Below are positions 8,197 through 17,054 of a DNA stretch of 64,000 bases, in pieces. Below the pieces are notes generated by a model, which was not told the origin of the DNA, did not search any database, and saw only the letters and a list, made by a program, of their open reading frames with translations. The stretch is from Acetobacteraceae bacterium (GTDB lineage Bacteria > Pseudomonadota > Alphaproteobacteria > Acetobacterales > Acetobacteraceae): positions 1 to 64,000 of the forward strand of contig JANWJK010000045.1 of the NCBI GenBank assembly GCA_025452005.1, written 5' to 3'. The stretch's first letter is position 1, and every line of letters begins with the position of its first letter. The position numbers and the translations under genes are program-made.

Positions 8197-8943
8197 ATGG
8201 CAGACCGTTTCGCCGTCATCACAGGCGCGGGCACCGGCATCGGACGCGCTTCGGCGCTCGCGTTGATGAACGACGGCTGGTCGGTGGCACTGGCCGGACG
8301 GCGCAAGGAGATGCTGGAAGAGACCGCCGGCATGAAGACCGGTGGCCGTGCGCTGGTGGTGCAGACCGACGTGACGGATCCTGCCCAGGTGGACAACCTG
8401 TTCGCGCAGATCAGGTCGAACTTCGGCCGCATCGATATGCTGTTCAACAACGCCGGCGGCGGCACGCCGACCACGAATTTCGGTGACTTCACCTACGAGA
8501 TGTGGAGCCGCGTCGTGCAGGTGAACCTGAACGCGATGTTCCTCTGCTCCAACGCCGCATTCCGTATGATGCGCGACCAGTCGCCGCGTGGCGGACGCAT
8601 CATCAACAACGGCTCGATCTCGGCGCATGTGCCTCGGGTCGGATCATGCGCCTATACGTCGACCAAGCATGCGGTGACCGGCCTGACCAAGTCGATCGCG
8701 CTCGACGGCCGGCAGTTCGATATCTGCTCGTGCCAGATCGACATCGGCAATGCGGCGACGCCGATGACGGCACGCTCGACCGCGGGGCAGATGCAGCCGC
8801 ACGGGCAGATGATGCAGGAGCCGCGCATGGACGTGAACCATGTCGGCCAGCAGGTACTGTTCATGTCGAACCTGCCGCTGGAATCGAATGTGCAGTTCGT
8901 CACCATCATGGCGACGAAGATGCCATTCATCGGGAGGGGGTAA
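8197..8943 (+). CDS. Short-chain dehydrogenase/reductase (SDR)
   Basis: A 248-residue classical SDR with the cofactor motif TGAGTGIG at 9-16, DVTD near 58-61, NNAGG at 84-88 and a catalytic set S140, Y153, K157 (S-x12-Y-x3-K). It should catalyse NAD(P)-dependent oxidation or reduction of an alcohol/ketone; the substrate is not predictable. The start is the ATG at 8197, preceded by GAGGGGAGAGA. The frame is open to 8092 on the opposite side of the divergent promoter region, but that part has no family similarity. The gene ends just before a strong hairpin at 8949-8983. Confidence 0.9.
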   Translation: MADRFAVITGAGTGIGRASALALMNDGWSVALAGRRKEMLEETAGMKTGGRALVVQTDVTDPAQVDNLFAQIRSNFGRIDMLFNNAGGGTPTTNFGDFTYEMWSRVVQVNLNAMFLCSNAAFRMMRDQSPRGGRIINNGSISAHVPRVGSCAYTSTKHAVTGLTKSIALDGRQFDICSCQIDIGNAATPMTARSTAGQMQPHGQMMQEPRMDVNHVGQQVLFMSNLPLESNVQFVTIMATKMPFIGRG

Positions 8944-8948
8944 GGTGA

Positions 8949-8983
8949 TGCGGCGACGAGGCGAGTGGTCCTCGTCCGCCGCA
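8949..8983. terminator. Hairpin between convergent genes
   Basis: The arms TGCGGCG-ACGAGG and CCTCGTCCGCCGCA pair with a single bulged base and an eight-base loop. It sits five bases after the SDR stop and ten bases before the stop of the convergent gene at 8994. No T-run follows, as is common in GC-rich alphaproteobacteria, so intrinsic termination is inferred from position and stability only. Confidence 0.65.
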
Positions 8984-8993
8984 GGGACGCGAA

Positions 8994-9401
8994 TCAGCTC
9001 TTCGTCAGGCGATAGCTGCGCGCGCACGCTTTGCCTTCTGCTTGCGCTTCCAGAACGTTGCCCGAGATGCGACCGGAGGCCTTCACCTGCGCCTGACGTG
9101 GTCCAACGAAATATGTCTGGCTCCCACTGAACGACCCATCGGGCTGGACCTGGATGTTGACCCCCACATGATGAGCAGCGTCATAAACGATGCTGAACTG
9201 CCCATTCACGACTGTGTAGCTCACCGGGAGGGCTTTGCCGCAAATCGACTCATCGCCGCGCGTGACCGTGGAATCCCCACGGTAAACGCCGTCAAACCCC
9301 GTACTTGCCGCGACTGCGATGCCTGTCAGCGGCGCACAGGCAAAGCCGACAGCGACAATTGTTTGCCGCATTGCACGGGCACTGGACCATAATGTGACCA
9401 C
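8994..9401 (-). CDS. Small exported protein of unknown function, related to 50135-50587
   Basis: A 135-residue protein with a signal peptide ending near AVAAS (about residue 33), so periplasmic or secreted. The mature part has the pattern FDGVYRG, VVNGQFSIVYD, QPDGSFSG, GRISGNVLEAQAEGKACARSYRL, suggesting a small beta-sheet domain with one disulfide (the two cysteines of the mature part). The GTG at 9401 has a GGAAGGA ribosome site; an ATG at 9371 would also keep the signal peptide. The lipoprotein at 50135 shows the same order of motifs (FDGSY, VANGQFTY, NGSFAG, GCLYAF). No function can be assigned. Confidence 0.7.
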   Translation of the reverse strand: MVTLWSSARAMRQTIVAVGFACAPLTGIAVAASTGFDGVYRGDSTVTRGDESICGKALPVSYTVVNGQFSIVYDAAHHVGVNIQVQPDGSFSGSQTYFVGPRQAQVKASGRISGNVLEAQAEGKACARSYRLTKS

Positions 9402-9529
9402 CGCCAGATCCTTCCCAAATTCATAGTGCTACCCCATTAAGTGCATGTTGGATTCGGAATTGCAAGTATTCCGACAGCCATGTTGTCACTGGCATTCCGG
9501 GGTGGGTGAAGGCAAATAGTTCGGGTTCC

Positions 9530-9615
9530 TGTCATTGCGAGGAGCGGAGCGACGCGGCAATCCCCATCGCAGTGCGCCACGCGATGGAGATTGCTTCGCT
9601 TCGCTCGCAATGACA
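9530..9615. repeat. Palindromic intergenic repeat, copy B
   Basis: An 86-base inverted repeat of the same family as 2734-2819. It opens with TGTCATTGCGAGGAGCGGAG and ends CTTCGCTCGCAATGACA, with a centre containing GTGCGCCAC. It lies in the 237-base gap between the exported-protein gene start and the S49 peptidase stop. The rest of that gap shows no gene. Confidence 0.9.
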
Positions 9616-9638
9616 GGAAAAATCCGGTCCTCACGCGT

Positions 9639-10436
9639 TCACCAGCCGAGCATCGAGCGCCAGCTTCGCTCCTCTATCGCATCGAACAGCGCGTCCACCA
9701 ACAGCCCCGGCAGCCGTCGCAGCAGCCCGCGTCGTCGGGGGCGGAATACGCGCGCCCTCGCCTTCTCGCCTCCGTGCCTGCGCACCAGGCTATCGATGTC
9801 GGCGAAACCGTCGATCAGACCAACCTCCAGCGCGCGCTCGCCGAGCATGAAGCTGCCATCGAACAACGCTGCCTCCTCGGCTTTCAGCTTGCCGCCGCGC
9901 CGGGTGCGGACCCAGGCCTTGAAGCGCTCGTGCAGCGCATCCAGCAGCTCCTGCACGAACGCGACATCCTCCGGCTTCTCCGGACTGAACGGATCGAGCC
10001 GCGCCTTGTTGGTCCCGGCGGTGTAGAGCCGCCGCTCCACGCCGAACCGCGCCAGCATGTCGGGGAAGCCGAAGCCACCGCCGCGCACGCCGATCGATCC
10101 GACGATGCTCATGGGGTTCGCGTGGATTTCGTCAGCCGCGCAGGCGAGCCAGTAGCCACCCGACGCGCCGACCTCGCGGATCACCGCATGCACGCTCACT
10201 TTCTGCTCGTCCGCGCGACGGCGGATCAGCGCCGCGATCAGGTCGGATTGCACCGGGGATCCGCCAGGACTTTCGATATCGAGGATCACCGGCCGCCCAC
10301 GCGCGGATCGGAATGCGCGGTCGATCAGCGGCGCCATCGTTCCCATGCTCACCGCACCCGGCCGCGGGGCGATCAATCCATGCATCTCGACCACGTTGAT
10401 GCGCGGCCGGCGCCAGGGCAGCAGACGGAACGGCAT
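9639..10436 (-). CDS. S49 family peptidase (SppA/SohB-like)
   Basis: A 265-residue serine protease of the signal-peptide-peptidase A family, which degrades cleaved signal peptides and membrane protein fragments using a Ser/Lys dyad. The nucleophile is S92 in VGASGGYWLACAAD and the general base is K144 in AGTNKARLDPF. The oxyanion region is DIESPGGSP near 53-61. It lacks a clear N-terminal transmembrane segment (MPFRLLPWRRPRINVVEMHG), unlike E. coli SppA and SohB, so it may be peripheral or cytoplasmic. The C-terminus ends in a basic and amphipathic segment (RPRRRGLLRRLPGLLVDALF) that could contact the membrane. It is divergent from the TRAP-like gene at 10460, with 23 bases between the starts. 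Confidence 0.9.
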   Translation of the reverse strand: MPFRLLPWRRPRINVVEMHGLIAPRPGAVSMGTMAPLIDRAFRSARGRPVILDIESPGGSPVQSDLIAALIRRRADEQKVSVHAVIREVGASGGYWLACAADEIHANPMSIVGSIGVRGGGFGFPDMLARFGVERRLYTAGTNKARLDPFSPEKPEDVAFVQELLDALHERFKAWVRTRRGGKLKAEEAALFDGSFMLGERALEVGLIDGFADIDSLVRRHGGEKARARVFRPRRRGLLRRLPGLLVDALFDAIEERSWRSMLGW

Positions 10437-10459
10437 GGTTCCTCCGATCGCTCACGACC

Positions 10460-11374
10460 ATGGCAAGATGGCGGCTCTTGCGCCATACACAACACATGAT
10501 CGCGCTGCACTTCGCCGGCTATCAGCCCGCCCGTTCGGTCCACACGCGCGCGCTGCACGCGTTGCGGGACAGCCTCGCCCGCCGTTCCGACGGTGCGCTC
10601 GCGATCACCGTGACCGACAGCATCGTCGCCGCAGGCCGCAAGGCCGCCGACCTGCTCACCATGGTGGCGAGCGGCGAACTCGACGGCTGTTACTTCGCCT
10701 CGAGCTATCTCGCCGCCCGCGTTCCGGCGCTTGACGTGTTCGACCAGCCGTTCCACGCCGGCCCACGCGAGGAGGTGTTCGCTGGACTCGACGGCGATGC
10801 CGGCGCAGCACTTGCCGAACGCGTTGCGGTCGCTACGGAGTACCGCGTCCTGGGTTGGTGGGACAACGGCATCCGCCACATCAGCAATGGCGTGCGGCCG
10901 ATCCGCACACCGGCCGACTGCGTCGGCCTGCGGCTTCGCACGCTGGACAATGTGCAGCACAAGGCCGCGTTCCGCCGCCTCGGCTTCGAGCCGATGTTCG
11001 TCGATGTCGCCGATCTGCCGCGAGCGGTGGCAGATGGGACCGTCGATGCGCAGGAGAACCCTCTCACCAACCTGGTGAACTTCAACCTGCAGGCGCATCA
11101 CAAGCACGTCAGCCTGACCGGGCACCTGCTCGGCATCGCCTTGCTGCTGATCAACCGGGCGCGCTACGACTCGCTGCCGGACGAATTGCGCCGCATGCTC
11201 GACGCAGCGGCCGGCGAAAGCGTAACAATCCAACGTGGGATCGCGATTGCCGAAGATGCAGAGTGCCTCAGGTTGCTGGCCGATGCCGGCGTCACCGTCA
11301 TTGGTCCTGATGCGATAGACGTTCAAGCATTCCGAACCGCGGTGGCCACACAAACGCAATCATCCGATGGCTAG
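10460..11374 (+). CDS. TRAP-type (DctP family) substrate-binding protein lacking a signal peptide
   Basis: A protein of about 304 residues (292 if it starts at the ATG at 10496, where similarity begins) with the DctP fold order: ELDGCYFASSYLA, LGWWDNGIRHISN, the R-L-R anchor GLRLRTLDN (the family's carboxylate-binding arginine region), DGTVDAQENPLTNLVNFN and KHVSLTGH. Normal DctP proteins are periplasmic with an N-terminal signal peptide and work with DctQ/DctM permease subunits. Here the N-terminus is MARWRLLRHTQHMIALHFAG, with no hydrophobic leader, and no DctQ or DctM gene is in the window. It may be a cytoplasmic sensor-like derivative, or the true start may be mis-set. The start lies very close to the divergent peptidase gene. 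Confidence 0.75.
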   Translation: MARWRLLRHTQHMIALHFAGYQPARSVHTRALHALRDSLARRSDGALAITVTDSIVAAGRKAADLLTMVASGELDGCYFASSYLAARVPALDVFDQPFHAGPREEVFAGLDGDAGAALAERVAVATEYRVLGWWDNGIRHISNGVRPIRTPADCVGLRLRTLDNVQHKAAFRRLGFEPMFVDVADLPRAVADGTVDAQENPLTNLVNFNLQAHHKHVSLTGHLLGIALLLINRARYDSLPDELRRMLDAAAGESVTIQRGIAIAEDAECLRLLADAGVTVIGPDAIDVQAFRTAVATQTQSSDG

Positions 11375-11506
11375 CGTTCATTGACTTCCGGATGCGGCAG
11401 TCCTTTATGCTGCAAGCAGAAATCCACGCGTCGAATGGTGCCGAAATCGATGCCAACCCCGAATCGCCGATCGGACCTTTCCATGCCGCTCGCCGCGTGA
11501 CCTGAT

Positions 11507-12697
11507 ATGCGACTGGTCGTTCTGGACGACGACGAATCGATCGCGCAGTTCATGGCGAATGTGGCGAGCGGGCGCGGCTGGGACGCGCACGCTGTTACGC
11601 ACGAGGACGAATTCCAGGCGTTGGTACGTGCGGCGCCGCCGGAGGCGATCGTCCTGGACCTGCAGCTCGGCGCCAGCGACGGAATCGAGCAACTCCGCTT
11701 CCTGCACAGCCTGGGCTATCGCGGCGCCATCGTGCTGATGAGCGGCTTCGATGGGCGTGTGCTTGCCGCAGCGGAGGCGATCGGCAATTCACTGGGGTTG
11801 ACGATAGTCGCCGTGATCGAGAAGCCGGCACGCGCGGCGCGAGTCCGCGACGTGCTGGCGGCGATCGAGCAAATCCCTGCCGCGACGGTATCGCCCGCCG
11901 CCAGTGCACCTCGGGCGCCCCGATCGGTCTCGCCGAACGACATTGCGGCGGCGATCGATGGCGGGCGGATGGAGCTGCATCTGCAACCGATCGTGTCCGC
12001 TGCCGGACATGCGGTGACGCGCGCCGAGGCACTCATCCGCTGGCGGGATCCGGAGATGGGACTGGTGTCGCCGGAGCAATTCATTCTCGTAGCCGAGCAG
12101 GATGCCGGCGTGATCGACCGGCTGACGATGTGGGTGGCCGAGACCGGCGTCGCGCAGTACCTGAGGCTAGCCGCGCTGGGATCGGCGGTGCAGGTCTGCA
12201 TCAACATCTCGGGTCACAACCTCCGCTCGCTCGACTTCCCGGAACGGATGGCGGCGGTGCTGGCACGCATGTCGGCGCCGCCCGGTGCGATCGGGCTGGA
12301 GGTCACCGAAAGCACCGCGATGCACGATCTCGATACGACAGCCGCGGTGCTGACCAGCCTGCGCCTGAAAGGGTTTCCGATCGCACTCGACGATTTCGGC
12401 ACCGGTCATTCGTCGTTGACCGCGTTGCGGCGGCTGCCATTCTCCGCGATCAAGATCGACAAGTCGTTCGTCGGCGAGCTGGAGACATCGAACGATTCGC
12501 TGATGATCGTGCGCTCGGTGATCCGGCTTGCACACGACATGGGGCTTGCGAGCGTGGCCGAAGGCGTGGGCACCGCCGGTGCGGTGCGCCGATTGACCGA
12601 GCTGGGGATCGACGGCCTGCAGGGCTTCTATTTCAGCGGACCGCTGCCGTTCGAGGGCTTTGCCACGTGGCTGCGCCAGTGGCGCTCCAGGGTCTGA
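11507..12697 (+). CDS. REC-EAL cyclic-di-GMP phosphodiesterase
   Basis: A 396-residue response regulator. The N-terminal receiver (1-120) has D8/D9, acceptor D51 in IVLDLQLG and a lysine in IEKPA (K106). The C-terminal EAL domain (about 145-390) keeps the catalytic set: E174 in EALIRW, N233 in CINISGHN, E265/E268 in LEVTEST, DDFGTG at 295-300, K316 in IKIDKSF, E352 in AEGV and LQGFYFSGPL. It should therefore hydrolyse c-di-GMP when phosphorylated by a partner kinase. No kinase gene is adjacent; the hybrid kinase at the window start is 10 kb away. It is convergent with the MtrB gene, with a small GC-rich palindrome near 12700. Confidence 0.92.
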   Translation: MRLVVLDDDESIAQFMANVASGRGWDAHAVTHEDEFQALVRAAPPEAIVLDLQLGASDGIEQLRFLHSLGYRGAIVLMSGFDGRVLAAAEAIGNSLGLTIVAVIEKPARAARVRDVLAAIEQIPAATVSPAASAPRAPRSVSPNDIAAAIDGGRMELHLQPIVSAAGHAVTRAEALIRWRDPEMGLVSPEQFILVAEQDAGVIDRLTMWVAETGVAQYLRLAALGSAVQVCINISGHNLRSLDFPERMAAVLARMSAPPGAIGLEVTESTAMHDLDTTAAVLTSLRLKGFPIALDDFGTGHSSLTALRRLPFSAIKIDKSFVGELETSNDSLMIVRSVIRLAHDMGLASVAEGVGTAGAVRRLTELGIDGLQGFYFSGPLPFEGFATWLRQWRSRV

Positions 12698-12721
12698 TCG
12701 CGGCGGCGTCGCCGCACCGGC

Positions 12722-15079
12722 TCAGAACCTGAAGCGCAGTGCGCCGTAGATCACGTGTACCGAATCGTTGGGCACCACCGTACCCGGCAACAGCGCATTG
12801 GCGTACTGCGTCGCGCCCGCGAAGTACATGAAGTCCTTGTAGGTGAACCGTTCGAAGGCGTAACCGAAGAGCACCGTCATGTCCGGGCGGAAGGTGTACT
12901 CGCCGCGCAGGGTGACCACGTTCAAGGTGGACTTCACGTCCGGCAGAGGCTTCCAGACCAAGCTCGGAACCAGGGTCGGTGACGTGGTGGCGACCGACCC
13001 TAGGGCCGGGAAGACGCTGTCGCCGAACGCATAGGCGGTGTCGCCGGACGACAGATTGTAGTCGAAGGTGAACTTGAGGACATTAGGAATGGCCTGCCAG
13101 TCGACCTTCGCTCCGAACGTGTTGACGGAGTCGGTGGTCTGCGCGTTCCAGGGGAACGTGTAACCCCCGGAAAGATAGATGCTGCTCTGGTCATAGAAGA
13201 TCTGCTGGTAGGTGTAGTAGGCATGCGCACTCAGTGAAGGAGTGATCTGCCAGGAGATGTCCGGCCCGACGGAAAGGTTGTGGTTGTTGCGCAGTCCGTA
13301 GGTGCCCTCCGGATAAACGTCCTTGGCGTACTTCACCATCAATGACCCGGTCAGGTCGTTCGTCGGCGAAGCATCGATCGTCCCTTTTACCTCGTCATGC
13401 CTGCGCGACGCCTCGAAGAACATGAAGAACCCCTGGGGGTTGGGTTCGTACGCCGTGCCGCTGATCAGCTCTTGCGAGATACCATTGTCGTAGTTGTGCG
13501 CCGTGCGGTTCTGGTGCGAATAGCTCACGCTGCTGAACACGTCATCGAACAATTGGCTGCGGAGCTTGGCTGTAATTTTGTTCGAGGTGACCAGGGACGT
13601 GTCGGCGAAGGTCCGATTGACGATTTCGAACGTATCGTTCAGCAGGAACTTGGTCTGCGGCAGGATGCGATAGCTGGCCTCCGCCGTGATCGTCTGATGC
13701 TTGTAGCTGTACGGCGCGTTGAAGCAGAGGCCGGTGCCCAGCAGGTTGCAATCGTTGTTTGCGTTATTGCTGGTATTGCTGCGGGTATCCACCTGATAGC
13801 CGTTGCGCGGGCTCTGGTTGTCACGATTGTCGATCGAATAGGACAAACGCAGGTCCAGTTTCGGGATGGGCTGATAGGTCAGAGCGGCGTTGCCGAACAG
13901 CGTCTGTACCAGGCCGTCGAAGCTCGACCTCGGCTCGTGCTGGATGTTGACCGGGTCGCCCGACCCAATCGGGAATGAGTCATTCTGCAACTCCACCCCG
14001 TAGGCGAAGTTGGCATTGAAACGCATCGTCGGGCTGATGTTGTAGCCCACCAAGGCCTTGACCTGATGCGCCGAATTGGACGGCGGGAGCGAGTAGGGGA
14101 TGTAGAGATTGGCGGCCGACGTCCCGAACGTGGTAGTCGGGTTCAGGTTGAACGGGTTCTGCAGGTTGAACTGCGTCATGTTGTCCTTGAAGTTGCTGAA
14201 GGTATAGCCAAGCTGTACCTGCAGCTTTTCGTCGCCGTATGCGGCAAGGACTTCGTATCGATCGGTGTCGTAGTCGATCGGCATGGCGAAGTAGCCGAGG
14301 CCGCTGGTCACTCCTACCGAGGCGGCGGGTGGGATGTTACGTGAGCCACCGGTTCCCGCGGTCGTCAGGGCGACCGTGCCGCCGATTTCTGCCGAATTGG
14401 CCTGATACCCCGTCTTGTGTTCGTGCCGGATCGCTCCGGTGATGGTCCAATCACCCCATTGATACTTGCCGGTACCGGTGAATACGTCGCGCCGGGTGCC
14501 GATGTTGTAGTTGAACAGTCTTGCCGCCAGTGTCGGACTCGGAACCGGCAGCCAGAGCGAGTTGACGGCACCGACGCCCGGGACGAACGGTGTCGCGGGA
14601 TAGAGCAGCGGAATGCTGCCAGGCGGCACGCCGGGAACCGTGGTGCCGTTGTTCGTCCATACGCTATGGAAATTGTTCGTCGCCTCGTACGGGATGCCGT
14701 CATACGAGAAGGTCAGTCCCCAGGTGCCTTGCTGGCCGGCCCTCGCGCTGAATGACCGGTCCCAGAAGCCCAGGTTCGCGCCCTGCACGTCCCAGTAATT
14801 GGTACCGCCGGAGTCCCAGGCATCGCGCTGGCCGAGGTGGAAGTCGCCCAGGCCATAGAACCCGGGAGCCACCGCACCGCTGAATCGGCCGAGATAGTAC
14901 GACCCGTCGCTTTGATACTGGCTGCCGACCGTGACCCAGTTGGTGGGCGGGGGCGCCAGGACCGCCGCTTCCGGCTTCTCGCCGATATCAAAGCCGCTGT
15001 CGCTTTGTGCCAACGCCGGCAGAGGCAGCAGGCACACGACCGCAACACGAACGATGCGGAGGGGAGTGATGCGTGTCAT
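12722..15079 (-). CDS. MtrB/PioB family decaheme-associated outer membrane beta-barrel
   Basis: A 785-residue outer membrane protein with a signal peptide (cleavage near ALAQ, residue 25). The body consists of repeated amphipathic strands rich in Tyr/Phe/Gly (for example FNANFAYGVEL, LDLRLSYSID, LRGEYTFRPDMTVLFGYAFERF) and ends in GALRFRF, the aromatic terminal residue used by the Bam machinery. In Shewanella MtrB/DmsF and Rhodopseudomonas PioB, this barrel sheathes a decaheme cytochrome so that electrons cross the outer membrane. The MtrA/DmsE-type gene lies directly upstream, 19 bases away. There is no CxxC motif near the N-terminus, unlike Shewanella MtrB. Direction of electron flow (iron oxidation as in Pio, or reduction as in Mtr/Dms) cannot be decided from this gene. 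Confidence 0.88.
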   Translation of the reverse strand: MTRITPLRIVRVAVVCLLPLPALAQSDSGFDIGEKPEAAVLAPPPTNWVTVGSQYQSDGSYYLGRFSGAVAPGFYGLGDFHLGQRDAWDSGGTNYWDVQGANLGFWDRSFSARAGQQGTWGLTFSYDGIPYEATNNFHSVWTNNGTTVPGVPPGSIPLLYPATPFVPGVGAVNSLWLPVPSPTLAARLFNYNIGTRRDVFTGTGKYQWGDWTITGAIRHEHKTGYQANSAEIGGTVALTTAGTGGSRNIPPAASVGVTSGLGYFAMPIDYDTDRYEVLAAYGDEKLQVQLGYTFSNFKDNMTQFNLQNPFNLNPTTTFGTSAANLYIPYSLPPSNSAHQVKALVGYNISPTMRFNANFAYGVELQNDSFPIGSGDPVNIQHEPRSSFDGLVQTLFGNAALTYQPIPKLDLRLSYSIDNRDNQSPRNGYQVDTRSNTSNNANNDCNLLGTGLCFNAPYSYKHQTITAEASYRILPQTKFLLNDTFEIVNRTFADTSLVTSNKITAKLRSQLFDDVFSSVSYSHQNRTAHNYDNGISQELISGTAYEPNPQGFFMFFEASRRHDEVKGTIDASPTNDLTGSLMVKYAKDVYPEGTYGLRNNHNLSVGPDISWQITPSLSAHAYYTYQQIFYDQSSIYLSGGYTFPWNAQTTDSVNTFGAKVDWQAIPNVLKFTFDYNLSSGDTAYAFGDSVFPALGSVATTSPTLVPSLVWKPLPDVKSTLNVVTLRGEYTFRPDMTVLFGYAFERFTYKDFMYFAGATQYANALLPGTVVPNDSVHVIYGALRFRF

Positions 15080-15098
15080 GATCCCGTGCTCCGTGGGC

Positions 15099-16043
15099 CT
15101 AGCGTGTGAAGAAAGCGCCGTTGGGGCTGTTCGAGCCGTGGATCTGCGAGTGGCAGTTCACACAGCCTCTGGCCATCATCCGTAGGTTGGCGGCGATCTG
15201 CCCGGGCAGGTTCTGACCGGCCATCGGCTGCGCCTGATGGCCGCTTTCACCGTGGCAGTCCTGGCAGAGATACGGCGCACGCTGGACCAGCAAGGCCGGC
15301 TGGGTGGAGCCGTGCGGCGTGTGGCAGTTCAGGCAGTTCTCGCGCACCGGCTGGTGCTCCCACAGCACCGGGCCGCGCTTCTCCATGTGGCACGTGTAGC
15401 AGGTCTCGTTGACAGTGAATTCCTTCAGCAGCTTCGGACCCGGCGAGCCGTGCGGATTGTGGCAGTCGGCGCAGACCACCAGGCCTTCGCGGATCGGGTG
15501 GTGCGTATACTTGAAAGAGTCGGCCCGCTGTTCCGCATGGCAGGTGAAGCATTTCTGGGGCTGGGTGAACTTCACCAGGATCGGATCCTTGGCGATATGG
15601 ATCGTGTGGCAGGAGTTGCAGGCGAGATCGTTGCGCTGGTGCTGACTGCCCTGCCAGTTCATGCGCAGGCCCGCCTGATGGCAGGTCAGGCATTGCTGCG
15701 TGCGGATCGCGGCGGGCGAGATGTTGGGGCCCTTGAACACGACGTTCGGCGAGTTGGTCCGGCTGGCGACATGCGCTGCACTGGGACCGTGACAACTTTC
15801 GCAGCCCAACTGCCCGAACGGCGCACGCGGATCGCCCTGCGTCGAATGCGGCGTCTGCAGGATCGGCACGACCTTGGCATCCGTGTTGTGGCACTTGAGG
15901 CAGGTCTGCGCTCCGCCGCCGGCAAAGGCGGGGGGTTGTGCGGCCGCCGGGACCGCAGCGTGCGGCGGCTGCGCCAGTGCCGGCACAAGACCCGCGAGCA
16001 TCAGGAAGCCGGAGAGCAGCACCGCGTTGATCATGCTGGGCAT
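15099..16043 (-). CDS. Decaheme c-type cytochrome, MtrA/DmsE family
   Basis: A 314-residue exported protein with a signal peptide ending near ALAQ (residue 25) and exactly ten CxxCH haem-binding motifs, starting at residues 48, 81, 118, 142, 165, 191, 215, 237, 260 and 294. The spacing and length match MtrA/DmsE rather than the longer PioA with its N-terminal extension. In this family the protein sits inside the MtrB barrel as a wire of bis-His haems and passes electrons between periplasm and cell exterior. It is flanked by the haem protein gene (36 bases upstream) and the barrel gene, on the same strand. Maturation requires the Ccm system, part of which (ccmFGHI) is encoded at 21.5-25.8 kb. 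Confidence 0.95.
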   Translation of the reverse strand: MPSMINAVLLSGFLMLAGLVPALAQPPHAAVPAAAQPPAFAGGGAQTCLKCHNTDAKVVPILQTPHSTQGDPRAPFGQLGCESCHGPSAAHVASRTNSPNVVFKGPNISPAAIRTQQCLTCHQAGLRMNWQGSQHQRNDLACNSCHTIHIAKDPILVKFTQPQKCFTCHAEQRADSFKYTHHPIREGLVVCADCHNPHGSPGPKLLKEFTVNETCYTCHMEKRGPVLWEHQPVRENCLNCHTPHGSTQPALLVQRAPYLCQDCHGESGHQAQPMAGQNLPGQIAANLRMMARGCVNCHSQIHGSNSPNGAFFTR

Positions 16044-16079
16044 GGAGCGTTCCTAATGTGGAATGTGCGCGGCAGCCCG

Positions 16080-17054
16080 CTATTGGCGGACCGCGACCAG
16101 GTCAGCATTGCCGCTGTTCAGCACCAGCGTTCGCTCGTAGGAGACATAGTGGAAGCGGCGCGCGGCATGGCCGGAGTGGATGGCGAAGCCGATGTGATAG
16201 GTGTTGCCAGGCGCGATGCTGCTGTAGGGCGGGCTCGCATTCAGCGGGCGGCTCAGCGTCACCGACAATGTGCCGCCCGACTGCGTCCCCTCGGCCGTCA
16301 CGATCGAGGGGCCGGCCACATCCCGCTTGTCGAACACCAGTTGGGTCGCCGCCCTGGCCGGCTGCCCGGGATTGAGCAGGGCCTGCCAGTACTCGAGCTG
16401 GTAGCCGTCAGCCCTGAGCTTGGCGAGTTGATCCGGCGCGACCAGGGCATCCCCGCCGCCTTGCCTGGTCAGCTTGGCGCGGGTGCGCGGCAGATACATC
16501 GTGCGCGTCGCGCCCTGGGCACTCGGCATGTTGGTCAGGTCATCGTGGCACGCCGCCCAGCAGCCGCCGCGATTGGCCTCGGACACCTTGCCGTTGTCGA
16601 ACATCACCGTGACCTTGGTGGCATACGCCGGGTCCTGGCGCGCGTCGGGCTGCGCGCCCTCGTTGACGTCCAGGTGCACGTAGAGATTGGTCCCGTCGTT
16701 GGCGACCTTGACCGTCGCCAGGATGGTGCCGGGCTTGCCGGGGATCGGCGTCGGCTCGATCGACGGCTTCTCGCCGGTCTTGAACACACGCGGTTTGCCG
16801 CTAACGATCTGCGGCCCCATGTCCTTTTCTTCACCGATATGACAGGTCGAGCAGTTCTTGCCTTTGCGGAAGTCCTCCGCGCCAGACATGTCGTTGGTCG
16901 TCAGCGCCCACTCCCAGGACGACTGGCCCGGGTAGAACAGAACGACCTCCTTGCCGGGAACGCTCGCCCAGTTGATCCCCGCGCCATGCGCTGCGGGGGA
17001 GGCGAACAGTGCCGCTATTCCTGCGGCGGCGATGGTGCGGAGCGCGGTTGACAT
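16080..17054 (-). CDS. Periplasmic haem protein with ethylbenzene-dehydrogenase-like domain
   Basis: A 324-residue exported protein with a signal peptide ending near AAHGAG (about residue 24). One standard haem c site, CSTCH, is at 68-72, in the context FRKGKNCSTCHIGEEKDMG. A second, CWAACH at 165-170, has three rather than two spacer residues. The body, with ATVKVANDGTNLYVHLDV, KVTVMFDNGKV and the terminal HIGFAIHSGHAARRFHYVSYERTL, resembles the cytochrome c-552/DMSO-reductase-like haem-binding domain (EB_dh family), which usually holds a b-type haem. It could carry electrons between the NapC-type protein and the decaheme cytochrome, or be a terminal oxidoreductase component. The ATG at 17054 is preferred over an upstream frame because the signal peptide starts there. 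Confidence 0.8.
   Translation of the reverse strand: MSTALRTIAAAGIAALFASPAAHGAGINWASVPGKEVVLFYPGQSSWEWALTTNDMSGAEDFRKGKNCSTCHIGEEKDMGPQIVSGKPRVFKTGEKPSIEPTPIPGKPGTILATVKVANDGTNLYVHLDVNEGAQPDARQDPAYATKVTVMFDNGKVSEANRGGCWAACHDDLTNMPSAQGATRTMYLPRTRAKLTRQGGGDALVAPDQLAKLRADGYQLEYWQALLNPGQPARAATQLVFDKRDVAGPSIVTAEGTQSGGTLSVTLSRPLNASPPYSSIAPGNTYHIGFAIHSGHAARRFHYVSYERTLVLNSGNADLVAVRQ

Noticed and set aside
12698-12721. GC palindrome GCGGCGGCGTCGCCGC as a terminator
   Set aside because: The stem is only about six bases with GC-simple sequence, common by chance at this composition.
15237-17051. Open frame of 604 codons antisense to the decaheme cytochrome and haem protein
   Set aside because: It mirrors CxxCH-rich coding sequence, is Arg-rich and has no conserved domain. 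Such shadows are typical at high GC.
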